A stretch of DNA of 64,000 nt from Maledivibacter halophilus (GTDB lineage: Bacteria > Bacillota > Clostridia > Peptostreptococcales > Caminicellaceae): NCBI RefSeq assembly GCF_900167445.1, contig NZ_FUZT01000002.1, positions 124,001 to 188,000 on the forward strand, in the 5' to 3' direction. Under the pieces are notes generated by a model. It worked only from the letters and a program-made list of their open reading frames with translations. It was not told the DNA's origin and made no database searches. Position 1 is the stretch's first letter. Every line of letters starts with the position of its first letter. A program made the position numbers and the translations under genes. Below, piece after piece: positions 26,147 through 34,275 of this stretch.

Positions 26147-27469
26147 GTGATTGAATTGATTCTTACAAGGCGGTTTTTATATATTCTGACAGCAGGGGTT
26201 GTAATTGTTGCAGCTTCCTATTTTGTCGGTTTGCATTTAATGGTCTTTATTTTGTACAATTTGACATGCTTTACGGTATTGATATTAGATTATTTTCTTT
26301 CTCCTTCAGACAAAGAATTTAAAATAGAAAGGATTGGCGATACTAAACTTTCTATTTATGAAAGTGAAAAAATGAGGTTTGAAATCTATAATATTACTGG
26401 CAAAAAAATTTATTTGGAAATAAAGGATGAATTTCCAGATTTCTATTTTGAATCCCATGAAAAAATAATGAAGGGGTGTATTATGCCCCATAGTAATAAA
26501 GTCTTCGAATATGAAGTGATACCGAAAAAAAGAGGAGCTTATAAATTTGGAAATATACATGTACGCTATAAGAGTAATTTGAAACTTTGTATGAAGCAGT
26601 TTAAATTACCACTGGAAAGGGAGTATAAGGTATATCCCAATCTAAAGGATCTAAGGAAATATAGATTGGCTGTTTATAATAGTAAGTATTATAAAACCGG
26701 TCAAAAGCCTTTTAAGTTATTGGGTAAGGGCTCTGAGTTTGAAAGCTTAAGAGAGTACGTCTTTGGGGATGAATATAGAAGGATAAATTGGAAGGCCACG
26801 GCAAAGGAAAACAAACCTATTGTTAATCAATATGAACCAGAAAAAAATCAGCATGTATATATGATGATTGATACAGGCAGGCCTATGAGTTTTTCTGTAA
26901 GAGGGTATAAAAAATTGGATCTTGCAATTAATACGGCCTTGTTATTGTCGGATATAGTAAATCAAAATGGAGATAAATCAGGACTTATGATTTTTAATAC
27001 AGAGGTTGAAAATCTAATAATGCCTGGGAAAGGATATAGTCATAGAAGCGGTCTTATGGAAGCATTGTACCATATTGAGCATACAAAGGACACATCAAAT
27101 TATGAAGAGGCATTTTATTATTTTAAAAGAAAAGAAAGACGTAGAAGTTTAATATTTTTATTTACAGATTTTGAAACCAGTGAAGAAGCCGAAGATATGT
27201 TTAAAACTTTATCTATATTGTCAAAAAATAATATTGTAGTAATTATGTTAATGAAAGATGAAAGACTTAAAAAAATTACATCTATGACTTCAGAAAATGA
27301 ACATGATATTTTTAATAAGGGAGTGGCCCTGGAAATACTTAGAGAACGAAAAACGATAATACAAAAACTAAATTCCAGGGGAATTATGTGCATAGAATGT
27401 TGTCCGGAAGAATTGGCAGTGAATGCTATAAACAAATATTTGTATATAAAGAATAGAATGTTTTTCTAG
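26147..27469 (+). CDS. DUF58-domain protein (VWA-like MoxR partner)
   Basis: The 440-residue protein opens with two membrane helices (RFLYILTAGVVIVAASYFVGL and the next 20 residues). The conserved DUF58 core follows: GSEFESLREYVFGDEYRRINWKATAKENKPIVNQYEPE, then VYMMIDTGRPM of the VWA-like fold and LIFLFTDFE. The usual MIDAS-like first Asp is present (IDTGR). It is the standard partner of MoxR in this gene cluster. GTG 26147 was taken as the start; a TTG at 26156 is an alternative. A terminator follows. Confidence 0.9.
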   Translation: MIELILTRRFLYILTAGVVIVAASYFVGLHLMVFILYNLTCFTVLILDYFLSPSDKEFKIERIGDTKLSIYESEKMRFEIYNITGKKIYLEIKDEFPDFYFESHEKIMKGCIMPHSNKVFEYEVIPKKRGAYKFGNIHVRYKSNLKLCMKQFKLPLEREYKVYPNLKDLRKYRLAVYNSKYYKTGQKPFKLLGKGSEFESLREYVFGDEYRRINWKATAKENKPIVNQYEPEKNQHVYMMIDTGRPMSFSVRGYKKLDLAINTALLLSDIVNQNGDKSGLMIFNTEVENLIMPGKGYSHRSGLMEALYHIEHTKDTSNYEEAFYYFKRKERRRSLIFLFTDFETSEEAEDMFKTLSILSKNNIVVIMLMKDERLKKITSMTSENEHDIFNKGVALEILRERKTIIQKLNSRGIMCIECCPEELAVNAINKYLYIKNRMFF

Positions 27470-27471
27470 GT

Positions 27472-27499
27472 AACAGTTATGTATAGATAACTGTTTTTA
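27472..27499 (+). terminator. Terminator after the DUF58 gene
   Basis: AACAGTTAT and ATAACTGTT pair around GTATAG, followed by TTTT. It lies between the convergent DUF58 and SpoIIM-like genes. Confidence 0.8.
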
Positions 27500-27512
27500 G
27501 TGTTTTAGAGAA

Positions 27513-28478
27513 TTACTTAAAAATTTGCAGCTTGGAATTTATAAAATATGGGATAGCAAAATAACTAATAAGTCCCATTGCTGTTACTAAAGCAAATATT
27601 AATTTTGCACCGGGTGATATTGAAAGTGGAGTAAAAAAGCCTTCAATAATACCGGCAATTACTAGCATTAATCCAATGCCAAATATCAAATAAACTGCTT
27701 CTTTAGCACCTTTTATGATAGAATGTTTTCTTGAATACTCCTTTGGGATTAGTATTGACCGTGCTATAATTAATCCAGCTCCACCGGAAATAAAAATAGC
27801 CGTCAATTCTATTATTCCATGGGGTAAAATTAAAGACCAATAAGTAAAGGGATTACCAAAGTGATATACAAGCCCGGTTAAAGCCCCAAGAATTGCACCA
27901 TTATAAAATAGAATATAAATAGTACCTATACCAAGGGTTATACCAAGGACAAAGGCTTTGAAGGATACAGAAATATTATTAACCATGATCACACTGGACA
28001 TTAATGGATAATCCCAATTATCATGATTATTCATTTCCCAATTTATATTTTCAATCATATTATTTGGTAGAAAATATGATGCATTTTCTGAATTTATTTC
28101 AACCATAATTAAGCTTATAATAAAGCCTGTAAAAAAGATTAAAAAAGCTGTTAGTATATAAGCACGAAATTTTTTTATTTGACTAGGAAAGTCCATGCTA
28201 AAATATTTAAAGATATCTGATATACTGCCTTTTTTCACGGCGTAAATATGATTATGGGCTCTTCCAGCTAATGAGTTAAGATAGGGAACTATATCACTAT
28301 TTGGAAAATGAGTTTTTGAATATGATAAATGATGGCTTGTTTTACGGAAAAGATATAGGAATTTTCGAATTTGTTTCGAATTAAGCTTTGAAATACCCTT
28401 TTTATCTAATAAATCCGTAAGGTTCTTTAATTCTGTCCATGAAGATGTATGTTTTTCAATAAATTGATTTTCCTTCAA
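27513..28478 (-). CDS. Stage II sporulation protein M (SpoIIM)-family membrane protein
   Basis: A 321-residue protein with a soluble N-terminal half (residues about 1-105, helical, with FLYLFRKTSHHLSYSKTHFP) and a SpoIIM-type membrane half of five to six helices. The latter holds FKAFVLGITLGIGTIYILFYNGAILGALTGLVYHFG and LPHGIIELTAIFISGGAGLIIARSI. In many bacteria this family pairs with RDD and MoxR/DUF58 genes outside sporulation, as here. It is transcribed divergently from the RDD gene. A role in engulfment cannot be assumed. Confidence 0.87.
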   Translation of the reverse strand: MKENQFIEKHTSSWTELKNLTDLLDKKGISKLNSKQIRKFLYLFRKTSHHLSYSKTHFPNSDIVPYLNSLAGRAHNHIYAVKKGSISDIFKYFSMDFPSQIKKFRAYILTAFLIFFTGFIISLIMVEINSENASYFLPNNMIENINWEMNNHDNWDYPLMSSVIMVNNISVSFKAFVLGITLGIGTIYILFYNGAILGALTGLVYHFGNPFTYWSLILPHGIIELTAIFISGGAGLIIARSILIPKEYSRKHSIIKGAKEAVYLIFGIGLMLVIAGIIEGFFTPLSISPGAKLIFALVTAMGLISYFAIPYFINSKLQIFK

Positions 28479-28566
28479 TTTTTATCACCTCTACCAAACT
28501 ATTGTATCAAATAAGCAATTAGAAATAAATGGTCAAATTTTATTTAAGAATGATTGGAGTGAAAGC

Positions 28567-29286
28567 ATGAATAAAATAAAAATTACAACTCCTGAGAATA
28601 TAGAAATTGAATACAAGTTAGCTGGTTTAGGTTCTAGAGCTGCAGCAGCAGTAATAGATTTTTTTATTCAAGGAGCTGCCATACTAATAATTTTGATAAC
28701 ATTGATTGCTTTTGAAATAAATCCATTGGATTTATATGAAGAAAATGGAGGATGGGTAATAGGGGTCGCTATAATTATTATCTGGATAATTGCCTACGGA
28801 TATTTTATAATATTTGAAATGTCTATGAATGGGATGACTCCTGGTAAAAAATTATTTAAACTAAGAACTATCAGAAACAATGGTCAGCCAATAACAATTA
28901 AACATTCCATTATTAGAAATTTATTTAGAATTATTATTGATTATTATGGGGTTGGTGTAGTATTAATGTTTTTTACAAAAGAGTATAAAAGAGTAGGAGA
29001 CTTATTGGCATCTACAATAGTGGTAGTAGAAGAGAAAAAGGATATGCCTGATATAATAGATTTGAAAAACAAAAAAGCTAATAATTATAGATATATAATT
29101 ACAAAAGAAGAATACAGATTATTGAAAAAATATTTTTATAGGAAAGAAGCCTTGGGAGAAAATACAGAGACTTTAAAAAGGGAATTAGGGGAATATTTTA
29201 CTGAAAAACTTAAAGTAACAAAATATGAAAGAGAATATGACATTTTTTTAAATGAGCTTTTGGAGCAGGGGGCAAATTTGTTTTAA
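28567..29286 (+). CDS. RDD-family membrane protein
   Basis: The 239-residue protein has the RDD signature: LAGLGSRAAAAVIDFFIQG at the first helix, then MNGMTPGKKLFKLRTIRNNGQPITIKHSIIRNLFRII and KRVGDLLASTIVV. Three membrane helices and a charged C-terminal tail of about 90 residues are seen. RDD proteins accompany SpoIIM-like, DUF4129 and MoxR genes, and the divergent SpoIIM gene here repeats that link. The stop codon lies 2 bases before a MITE copy. Confidence 0.88.
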   Translation: MNKIKITTPENIEIEYKLAGLGSRAAAAVIDFFIQGAAILIILITLIAFEINPLDLYEENGGWVIGVAIIIIWIIAYGYFIIFEMSMNGMTPGKKLFKLRTIRNNGQPITIKHSIIRNLFRIIIDYYGVGVVLMFFTKEYKRVGDLLASTIVVVEEKKDMPDIIDLKNKKANNYRYIITKEEYRLLKKYFYRKEALGENTETLKRELGEYFTEKLKVTKYEREYDIFLNELLEQGANLF

Positions 29287-29288
29287 CT

Positions 29289-29406
29289 GAGCAAATTGCA
29301 TAATTACCTTCCAAAAAGATTATCTACTACATATAATTTTAAAATCTTCAAAGCCATACCATATATATTATGTAACCCAGCCAAATTAGAGTTATGCAAT
29401 TTCCTC
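29289..29406 (+). mobile_element. MITE-like element, copy 3 (118 bp)
   Basis: Starts GAGCAAATTGCATAATTACC and ends GAGTTATGCAATTTCCTC. AACT is found directly on both sides (29285-29288 and 29407-29410), a likely 4-bp target duplication. It is the closest relative of the inverted copy at 36728. Its right end supplies an in-frame upstream ATG to the ybaK reading frame that is unlikely to be used. Confidence 0.88.
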
Positions 29407-29471
29407 AACTAATATTATATAGTTATTTCAATTATCTTTTGCAGAAGTTTATGTTGAATAGGGGTGAGAGA

Positions 29472-29951
29472 ATGGCTAAAGTAAAAAAGACTAATGCAAT
29501 GCGTATTTTGGATCAGAAAAAAATCAAGTATATTGCCTATCAGTATAATAAAAATGATGGTAAAATTGATGGGATATCTGTTGCGGATAAAATCGGTAAA
29601 GATATCAATATTGTATATAAAACCTTAGTAACACAAGGAAGCAGTAAGAATATTTATGTATTTGTAATACCTGTGGCCCATGAATTAGATTTAAAAAAGG
29701 CTGCAAAGGTAGCTAGGGAAAAGAAGGTTGAAATGATTCCAGTTAAGGATATTTTAAAATATACAGGATATATTAGGGGAGGATGCTCTCCAATAGGAAT
29801 GAAGAAAAAGTATAAAACCTTTGTAGATGCTAGTGCATCTCAAATACAAAAAATTATTGTAAGTGCAGGTAAAATTGGAGAACAGATTGAACTAAATGTA
29901 ACTGATCTGACTGAATCAATCGATGCACAACTAGAAGATATAATTAAGTAA
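29472..29951 (+). CDS. ybaK: YbaK/EbsC-type aminoacyl-tRNA (Cys-tRNAPro) deacylase
   Basis: The 159-residue protein matches YbaK in length and motifs: TNAMRILDQKKIKYIAYQYN, the catalytic-site lysine in IVYKTLVTQGS, VFVIPVAHELDLKKAAK and YIRGGCSPIGMKKKYKTFVD. YbaK hydrolyses Cys-tRNA(Pro) made in error by prolyl-tRNA synthetase. ATG 29472 follows GGGGTGAGAG; the open frame reaches back into the MITE, but that part lacks a ribosome binding site. Single-gene unit. Confidence 0.92.
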   Translation: MAKVKKTNAMRILDQKKIKYIAYQYNKNDGKIDGISVADKIGKDINIVYKTLVTQGSSKNIYVFVIPVAHELDLKKAAKVAREKKVEMIPVKDILKYTGYIRGGCSPIGMKKKYKTFVDASASQIQKIIVSAGKIGEQIELNVTDLTESIDAQLEDIIK

Positions 29952-30301
29952 TATATTTTAAACATAGAAATATCTTTTTAGATTTGTTAATTAGTTTCCT
30001 TTTTTCTGTTTTTATAATATTAGGATCCGATGTAGTTACTATGCTAGTAAGTTCTAGTTGAAAAAGGGAGTTTAAAGCTCCCTGGGCAAATATTGAAGAA
30101 GATTGTTTTACATTTATTATAAGATAGACTTTTTTGAAACACATGACGGAAATTATATTCATTTATAATTTGTTAAGATTATAATTTCCTATGTGTTATA
30201 AAAATCACTCAAATGAAATATTAATACTCCCTAAGCTATATTTAAAAACAAAAAATTTCATTTACTAACATAACAGGTTAATTTAGATTGTTAATCGCTT
30301 A
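29952..30301. other. Gene-free stretch with a small hairpin
   Basis: About 350 AT-rich bases lie between the convergent ybaK and AOR genes. The one clear structure is AGGGAG pairing with CTCCCT around 30064-30082, too short of a T-run to be a firm terminator. A 72-codon minus-strand frame runs through it without a convincing ribosome binding site. Nothing else was seen. Confidence 0.5.
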
Positions 30302-32044
30302 TTAATTCATATAATTTTCAATTTTTTTATTATACATATCAATGAGCTCATAAGCTATATTCTCATCAATATGCCCTTTAGCAGAAGGTGTTTCAAAAAT
30401 TCTCTTGGGCAATATTACATTTTTCAGATCAAAACCCAACATTTTTTTTATTCGAAGCTTAGTCTTATAAATTTTATCTGATATAGAAGTCAGATCAGCA
30501 TCAGTAAAATTATAGCCTATAGAGTTTAACGCAAGGAGAATAGTTTTTCTATCATATACCTTTCTTGCAAACAAACAAATTATAAGAGAATTTAAAAGGC
30601 ATCTTTCTCTTTCTTCATTAAATATTCCTTCAATAAGCTTTTCCTTATTAAACTCTTTCATTGATTGATCCAAAGAATAGCCTCCGTTACATAAATGAGA
30701 ATGTCTAGCTCCAACAGTATGACCAAGGACTGAGCCATAACCTGTATGATATCCAGGTGTTTCATTTCCTGCAAATTGAACAGCAAAATCTAAGCCTCCA
30801 TATTTTTCAGCAGCTTTGGCAGAGCCCTTTGATAAAACCTTATAGAATTCATTTTTATTGATGGCCATATATTTAATAGCCTTAATATAATTTTTTATAT
30901 TACCATATTCAATAGGTATAATAGTGTTTTTGTCACTAATTAGTGCTTTTTCATAGGCTTCAGTAGCCCATCCAAGTACTACTCCTGTAGAGATAGCGTC
31001 AAGTCCCATTTCTTCTACTACTTCAATTAAGCTCAAGACATCTTCAGTTGTAGCTATTTCTAAATAGCTTCCTAAAGCAAATATTAATTCATAATCATAA
31101 GCTACGCTTACAGCTTCATATTCATAGCCTTTATCAAATGCCCTTCTAAATTGACCTATATGTATACATCCAACGGGGCATCCTGGACATGCCATTTTTC
31201 TAACTAAATTTTTAATTGCAAACTTTTCGCCAGAAATATTTTTAGCATTTTCAAATTTATTCTTATTCAGATTTTTAGTAGGTAGAGCTTTAATTTCATT
31301 CATCGATAAGACATTTGCAGATGTTCCTAGGTCGTGATATTTTTGCATAATATCTGTACTAGTTAATTTTCTAAATATTTTCTGATAAGCTCCTAAGTAT
31401 TTTGAGGGATTTTTAATTTCAAAGCTCTTATTACTTATAGTGACTATTGCTTTCAAATTTTTGCTCCCAAATACTGCTCCAAGTCCAAGACGTCCAAAAT
31501 GTCTATAGGTATCTACACAGACGTTTGCAAAGCTGGAAAGATTTTCACCTGCCGGTCCAATTCTACATATACTTCTCTTGCCTTCTCCCGATTCTCTTTC
31601 TCTTATTATTCTTCCAGTCTCAGCTGTAGTAAGTCCCCATAGGGCTCTGGCATCATTAAATTTAATATTATCACTTTCTATAGTTAAATATATTGGCCTT
31701 TTACTTTTTCCGGTAATCACAACTGCATCATATCCTGCGAAAACTAAGGACATAGCCATTCTTCCACCTGCATAGCTTTCCCCAAGCTCCATTGTTAAGG
31801 GGGAATAAAACATAGCTACAGTTTTTGTTATAGCAGGAAAAATTGAAGAGGCACAGCCCACAGCAAATACTATGGGTTGATTTTCATTTAATGGATGTAA
31901 ATTAGGTTTAATATTTTCTTCTAGAAGCTTTGAAGCAACACCAACACCACCAAGATAATCATGTAAATCATCTCTTTTTTTTACTGTGACTTTCTTATTT
32001 AATAAGTCAATATATAATATTTTTATATAGTTTTTATAAAACAT
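30302..32044 (-). CDS. aor: Aldehyde ferredoxin oxidoreductase (tungsten-type)
   Basis: The 580-residue enzyme has the AOR N-terminal domain (LYIDLLNKKVTVKKRDDLHDYLGGVGVASKLL, SPLTMELGESYAGGRMA, RIGPAGENL, FGRLGLGAVFGSKNLKAI) that binds the bis-pterin cofactor. The 4Fe-4S ligands are CPGCPVGC in mid-protein and a later Cys in RERCLLNSLIIC. It oxidises aldehydes to acids with ferredoxin as acceptor, or runs in reverse, in the cytoplasm. The start overlaps the ferredoxin-like gene upstream by 11 bases, so that protein is the likely electron partner. Confidence 0.92.
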   Translation of the reverse strand: MFYKNYIKILYIDLLNKKVTVKKRDDLHDYLGGVGVASKLLEENIKPNLHPLNENQPIVFAVGCASSIFPAITKTVAMFYSPLTMELGESYAGGRMAMSLVFAGYDAVVITGKSKRPIYLTIESDNIKFNDARALWGLTTAETGRIIRERESGEGKRSICRIGPAGENLSSFANVCVDTYRHFGRLGLGAVFGSKNLKAIVTISNKSFEIKNPSKYLGAYQKIFRKLTSTDIMQKYHDLGTSANVLSMNEIKALPTKNLNKNKFENAKNISGEKFAIKNLVRKMACPGCPVGCIHIGQFRRAFDKGYEYEAVSVAYDYELIFALGSYLEIATTEDVLSLIEVVEEMGLDAISTGVVLGWATEAYEKALISDKNTIIPIEYGNIKNYIKAIKYMAINKNEFYKVLSKGSAKAAEKYGGLDFAVQFAGNETPGYHTGYGSVLGHTVGARHSHLCNGGYSLDQSMKEFNKEKLIEGIFNEERERCLLNSLIICLFARKVYDRKTILLALNSIGYNFTDADLTSISDKIYKTKLRIKKMLGFDLKNVILPKRIFETPSAKGHIDENIAYELIDMYNKKIENYMN

Positions 32045-32462
32045 CGTCTACTTCCTCCATCCTTAAGCACTCGTGAGGACAAAAGCTTGTGCATATGCCA
32101 CAATGTTTACAGATAATAGGTTTTTTTCTTTCTTCGTCAAATGAAATAGCTCCTACTATACAAGCTGATACACATTTTTTGCATCCAGTACATTTATCTT
32201 CATTTAGAATAACACCTCCACCGAGCCTTTTTTCCAGGGCATTTGAAGTACAGGACTCTAAACAAGCTATTTCATCATTGCAAGCTAAACAAAGGGTGCT
32301 AGTAAATCTTCCTCTAATGCCGCCGCTTGTTTTTATTTTTATAGCACTTTTTTCTAGGGAATGACTCTTGTGATTTACAGCAGAGCAGCTAAGCATACAG
32401 GAATAGCATCCTATACATTTATTCATTCCATCAGCTCTTATTCTTTTCGCCAGTTTAAACAC
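32034..32462 (-). CDS. 4Fe-4S ferredoxin-type electron-transfer protein
   Basis: The 142-residue protein carries several 4Fe-4S cysteine clusters: CIGCYSCMLSC, CLACNDEIACLESC, CTGCKKCVSAC and CKHCGICTSFC, the HycB/AorB-like pattern of a four-cluster polyferredoxin. It is the first gene of a two-gene operon with AOR, so it should carry electrons to or from that enzyme. The start is uncertain: GTG 32462 touches AGAGG, and a later start (for example at the Met of DGMNKCIGC) is possible. Confidence 0.87.
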   Translation of the reverse strand: MFKLAKRIRADGMNKCIGCYSCMLSCSAVNHKSHSLEKSAIKIKTSGGIRGRFTSTLCLACNDEIACLESCTSNALEKRLGGGVILNEDKCTGCKKCVSACIVGAISFDEERKKPIICKHCGICTSFCPHECLRMEEVDDVL

Positions 32463-32629
32463 CTCTTTATAAATTAAGTTTTACTAGGAACTCTATATAA
32501 TTAGTATTTGAAAATTAGAGATTATTAATCCGGATAGTATTGTATCTATAAAACAAAAATTATATTCAGTAGAGAGCTTATATTATTGTGAACAATATTT
32601 GAAATAAATTGATATAATAGAATTAATAT

Positions 32630-32658
32630 AATTGCATAATGTAATTATGTAATTTGCT
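32630..32658 (+). repeat. Collapsed MITE remnant: two terminal repeats back to back
   Basis: AATTGCATAAT is followed after GTA by ATTATGTAATTTGCT, that is, the left and right ends of the 118-bp family with the middle deleted. It lies 28 bases before the MerR-methyltransferase gene. Confidence 0.5.
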
Positions 32659-32685
32659 TATATCATTAAGAAGTTAGGTGATAAA

Positions 32686-33927
32686 ATGAAAATAGGACAG
32701 TTTTCTACTGAAAATAACGTAAGTATAGATACTGTAAGGCATTATATGAATTTAGGGTTGATTAACCCAGAAAAAATAGGCGGTCATTATAATTTTGATG
32801 AAAGATGTCAAAAGGATTTAGAAGAAGTATTAAGCTTAAAGGAAATGGGTTTTACATTAAATGAGATAAAATCTATTTTTCTATTTAAAGGACTTGGTAA
32901 ACTTACACCTTATCAGGAAGTTGAATGCTTTAAGGAGTTTTTTGTAAATAAACATAAAGAGGTAATGAGACAATTGGAAGTATTACCCAAAATCAAATCG
33001 AAGCTTGAAGGAAAAATAAAAGAACTTTCAGATAAGGAATATAGCAATGAGTTTAAAATTGGTGTAGATATAGGAGTTTTAAACATATTGTCATGTTTAA
33101 AATGTAGTGGTGATTTAATATTACATGAGGCCAATATATCAAATAATCAAATAATAAAAGGAAAGCTTAAATGCAAATGTGGTGAAGAATATTTAATTGA
33201 AGATGGAATTTTGATTGTAAATAGTAAATCACAGGAAAAAAGTAATAATTTAGATAGAGAGTATATAATTAATCACATGGACAGCTATATAACAGAATAT
33301 ATAAATGATACTGATCCAAATTATTTAAACAACGTATATAAGGGATTGGAATGGTCATACAAAAAGCTTGATTTTCAAAAGCTTAAGAATAAGGTTATAT
33401 TGGATTTGGGCTCAGGGGTTGGTTTTCTTCTTAGATATATATATAATGATTTACCTGATGATTCAATTTATTTGGCAGTAGACCATGATATTTTAGGCCA
33501 TAAATTTTTAAAAAAAATACTAGAAAAAGCTGATTGTAAAAGGAAAGTAATTTTTATATGCTCTGACTTTTTAGAAATGCCACTTAAGGATAAATCCATT
33601 GACGTTTTATTTGATTATTCTGGTTCCAGTAATTATGCCTTTGAACATGATGGATTTCTTTTAAAGCTTATAGATGATTATATAAAAGATGATGGACTTT
33701 TATTAGGTTCATATATATTATTTAAAAAATTCAGTATAAATAGCTTTATTGATGGAAAATATAGAAAAAATTATATCTTAAGTAATGTAAAGGAAGAAAT
33801 TAAGAAGCTGAATTATAAGTGCATCAGTGAAGCAATATCTGAGGCTGTAGATAAAGGGGGGAAATATGAAAGCTATTTTAGAAAAGATGAAAAGGTATAT
33901 AGTTATATATTTTATGGTAAAAGATAG
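32686..33927 (+). CDS. MerR regulator fused to a Trm112-like zinc ribbon and a SAM methyltransferase
   Basis: A 413-residue three-part protein. Residues about 1-70 are a MerR winged helix (MKIGQFSTENNVSIDTVRHY, GLINPEK). A helical linker runs to about 125. Residues about 128-185 form a zinc ribbon (CLKCSGDL and CKCGEEYLIEDGILIV). The rest is a class I methyltransferase (VILDLGSGVGFLLRYIY near residue 240, FICSDFLEMPLKDKSIDVLFDYSG). MerR proteins sense small molecules, and Trm112-type ribbons partner methyltransferases, so this may be a self-contained sensor-modifier. The substrate is unknown. A TATAAT at 32613-32618 has an unusually long spacer (about 20-21) from TTGTGA, as in MerR-controlled promoters; this is tentative. 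Confidence 0.85.
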   Translation: MKIGQFSTENNVSIDTVRHYMNLGLINPEKIGGHYNFDERCQKDLEEVLSLKEMGFTLNEIKSIFLFKGLGKLTPYQEVECFKEFFVNKHKEVMRQLEVLPKIKSKLEGKIKELSDKEYSNEFKIGVDIGVLNILSCLKCSGDLILHEANISNNQIIKGKLKCKCGEEYLIEDGILIVNSKSQEKSNNLDREYIINHMDSYITEYINDTDPNYLNNVYKGLEWSYKKLDFQKLKNKVILDLGSGVGFLLRYIYNDLPDDSIYLAVDHDILGHKFLKKILEKADCKRKVIFICSDFLEMPLKDKSIDVLFDYSGSSNYAFEHDGFLLKLIDDYIKDDGLLLGSYILFKKFSINSFIDGKYRKNYILSNVKEEIKKLNYKCISEAISEAVDKGGKYESYFRKDEKVYSYIFYGKR

Positions 33928-33945
33928 GGTTAACCCTATCTTTTA
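33919..33945. repeat. 27-bp palindromic terminator, copy 1
   Basis: A perfect palindrome with arms AAAAGATAGGGTT and AACCCTATCTTTT overlaps the stop codon of the MerR-methyltransferase gene and acts as a terminator-like hairpin on both strands. The identical 27 bases recur at 41066-41092, on the far side of the PTS/mannosidase module. Confidence 0.85.
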
Positions 33946-34029
33946 GATTTATATAGGGTTACCATAGCTTGTGATTTTATTAACTAAAGATAAGTATAGA
34001 TGCACGCAATAAAACTTAAGAAAAAAAGT

Positions 34030-34143
34030 AGACTCTGAGGTTTACTTACCCACAATTTTGACGAACCTGTTTATCCTTTTAATTATTGATTTTAAGACAG
34101 GTTCATTACATTAGCTAAAAGGATTTTAGTGGGTACGACCGTA
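34030..34143 (+). repeat. Long hairpin element, copy A
   Basis: The element starts AGACTCTGAGGTTTAC. Arms that can pair are TACCCAC with GTGGGTA and GAACCTGT with ACAGGTTC; CTGAGG can pair with TTTTAG. The element at 44823-44966 begins with the same 14 bases and has the same nested-stem plan, with AAAAGGAT near the 3' side in both, while arm sequences differ. This suggests a conserved fold. It fills much of the 348-base gap before the PTS regulator. Function unknown; a structured RNA or the remains of a palindromic transposon are both possible. Confidence 0.5.
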
Positions 34144-34275
34144 AATTAGCTTTTACAAGTGTACAGCTATATAATTTATGCCCGTATTATTAATTTCCTA
34201 CCTACTTTAGGAAAATTATAAACTGTCTTTGTTCATTGATAACATTTATAATTGAATTAAAGGAGAGGTTCTACT

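Noticed and set aside
27513-28478. SpoIIM-like gene taken as evidence for a sporulation operon here
   Set aside because: Its neighbours are the MoxR/DUF58/RDD set that also occurs in non-sporulating bacteria, so the family name alone does not show a sporulation role.
29394-29471. Upstream in-frame ATG extending ybaK by 26 codons into the MITE
   Set aside because: The extension encodes element sequence and lacks a ribosome binding site, while ATG 29472 has GGGGTGAG in place and gives the normal family length.
29944-30162. A 72-codon minus-strand frame between ybaK and aor
   Set aside because: It reads across the end of ybaK and a hairpin and has no convincing ribosome binding site; I know no matching family. 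Kept only as part of a gene-free stretch.
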